DNA of 64,000 nt. Origin: Microbulbifer elongatus (GTDB lineage: Bacteria > Pseudomonadota > Gammaproteobacteria > Pseudomonadales > Cellvibrionaceae). Under the pieces are notes generated by a model that had not been told where the DNA came from, did not search any database, and was given only the letters and a program-made list of their open reading frames with translations. Positions 63,346 through 64,000 of the stretch are shown here, piece by piece (position 1 is the first letter of the stretch; every line of letters begins with the position of its first letter). A program made the position numbers and the translations under genes. The DNA lies in the NCBI RefSeq assembly GCF_021165935.1, contig NZ_CP088953.1:2775501-2839500 (forward strand), read 5' to 3'.

Positions 63346-64000
63346 TTAGAAACTGAACTCTACACCAGCGTAAGCCGCCGCACCGGCGGTGTTGAAGCCG
63401 GCAATTTCCACATAGTCTTTATCTGTGAGATTTTCACCGCGCAGATAGACGGTGGTGACGTCGTTCAATCCATAGCGGACGCTGGCATCCAGTACCTGAT
63501 AATCATCCATTCTGGAACCGTCAATATCCACACCGTCTGCACTGGAGCGCAGGTTCACCGCAAGGCTCACCCGGTCAAGTGGCTGATAGCTGACACCGAG
63601 GTTCGCCAGCTGCTTCGGCCGGCGCGGGCGGGGCGTGTCGTCGGCGGTTTCTGTGTCGGTATAGGTGTAGTTGGCAGAAAGCTGCAGGGTGTCAGTGAGC
63701 TGAATATCGCCAATAACCTCTACCCCACGGGACTGACTTTCGGCACCGTACTGACGATAGGTGTAGTCCCTCAGGTCGAACTCGATTTCGTTGTCGATAA
63801 TCTGGTCGAAGAGTACGAGTTCCAGGTGCAGTGTATTCTCCCCGAAGTATTCGATACCGAGGTCCACACCGCGGCTTTCTTCCGGTGTAAGTGCCCCCAG
63901 TGCCGGATTATTCTGGGCCCGGTTGTAATCAATTTCGAACAGGCTCGGTGCACGGAAGCCGGTACCGTAGCTGGCTTTCAGTTTGATTGCCCCGTTTGCC
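63346..64000 (-). CDS. btuB: TonB-dependent vitamin B12 receptor BtuB, partial (cut by window edge)
   Basis: The C-terminal ~217 residues of an outer-membrane barrel run off the right edge of the window. The frame is open without a stop to 64000, and an internal in-frame start near 63867 is not the real one. Strand motifs such as SYGTGFRAPSLFEI, NPALGALTPEESRGVDLGIEYF and the end AAYAGVEFSF match BtuB. Its place before cobO-cobQ-btuCDF supports B12 as ligand. Any cobalamin riboswitch would lie upstream of the gene and so outside the window. Confidence 0.88.
   Translation of the reverse strand, partial: ANGAIKLKASYGTGFRAPSLFEIDYNRAQNNPALGALTPEESRGVDLGIEYFGENTLHLELVLFDQIIDNEIEFDLRDYTYRQYGAESQSRGVEVIGDIQLTDTLQLSANYTYTDTETADDTPRPRRPKQLANLGVSYQPLDRVSLAVNLRSSADGVDIDGSRMDDYQVLDASVRYGLNDVTTVYLRGENLTDKDYVEIAGFNTAGAAAYAGVEFSF

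Noticed and set aside
63346..64000. Cobalamin riboswitch of the btu/cob operon.
   Set aside because: It would be upstream of btuB, which starts beyond the window, and none is visible inside.

Overview
The window looks like the chromosome of a marine gammaproteobacterium, perhaps a Cellvibrionales/Microbulbifer-like genus. The basis is its moderately high GC, five TonB-dependent receptors, and gammaproteobacterial-type Zur, DksA2 and FolE2 paralogues. The genus is a guess from gene style only. No RNA gene, insertion sequence, prophage or CRISPR array was recognised. Almost every base is in a gene.

Layout. (1) 170-5234: small oxidoreductases (two SDRs, a RidA protein), a DUF1097 membrane protein and their regulators. 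The AraC gene is N-terminally truncated, the LysR gene is frameshifted, and a TetR gene sits behind two perfect 17-bp palindromes. (2) 5358-13710, plus strand: siderophore-type TonB receptor, DUF1624 membrane protein, MacA/MacB-like exporter and a cyclic-peptide-type ABC exporter. (3) 13705-17643: a lasso-peptide locus. A 60-aa precursor (14817-14999) is followed by a McjB-type leader peptidase and a McjC-type lasso cyclase, with a divergent ParB/Srx-like gene of unknown role. (4) 17640-23525, minus strand: an ABC-2 ATPase, two DUF3526-type permeases and a large TonB receptor. (5) 23895-26180: a second receptor, with a His/Cys-containing loop. (6) 26276-33808, minus strand: one likely operon, oppA-B-C-D-F followed by a LolD-like ATPase and an FtsX-like permease. 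(7) 34108-54130: a zinc-starvation island. It holds DUF3299, DUF1826, a His-rich ZnuD-like receptor, a MerC-like protein, alternative hisI, pyrC, folE2 and thrS genes, a SEC-C protein, two COG0523 GTPases, M3 and M1 peptidases, zur, a DUF2796/ZrgA zinc-binding protein and a DksA lacking its zinc finger. (8) 54233-58427: HAD, CcdA-like, thioredoxin, hemerythrin, PRC-barrel and isochorismatase-fold genes. (9) 58431-64000, minus strand: B12 uptake and salvage (btuF, btuD, btuC, cobQ, cobO, and btuB cut by the window edge).

How it may fit together. A short palindromic motif, about G-W-T-A-C-R-N-Y-R-T-A-T-C, recurs before the zrgA-zur/dksA2 pair, the M1 peptidase, DUF3299/opp, the DUF1826-znuD operon and the His-loop receptor. 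I read it as the local Zur box. The same motif, as an inverted pair, lies between the lasso precursor and its divergent neighbour, and a weaker copy lies before the exporter operon. The predicted lasso core begins with a His-Asp-His triplet. Together these suggest, as inference only, a zinc-starvation-induced lasso peptide that could act as a zincophore, with its own exporters and TonB receptors, next to the zinc-sparing island. The motif was found by eye and needs a proper genome-wide scan.
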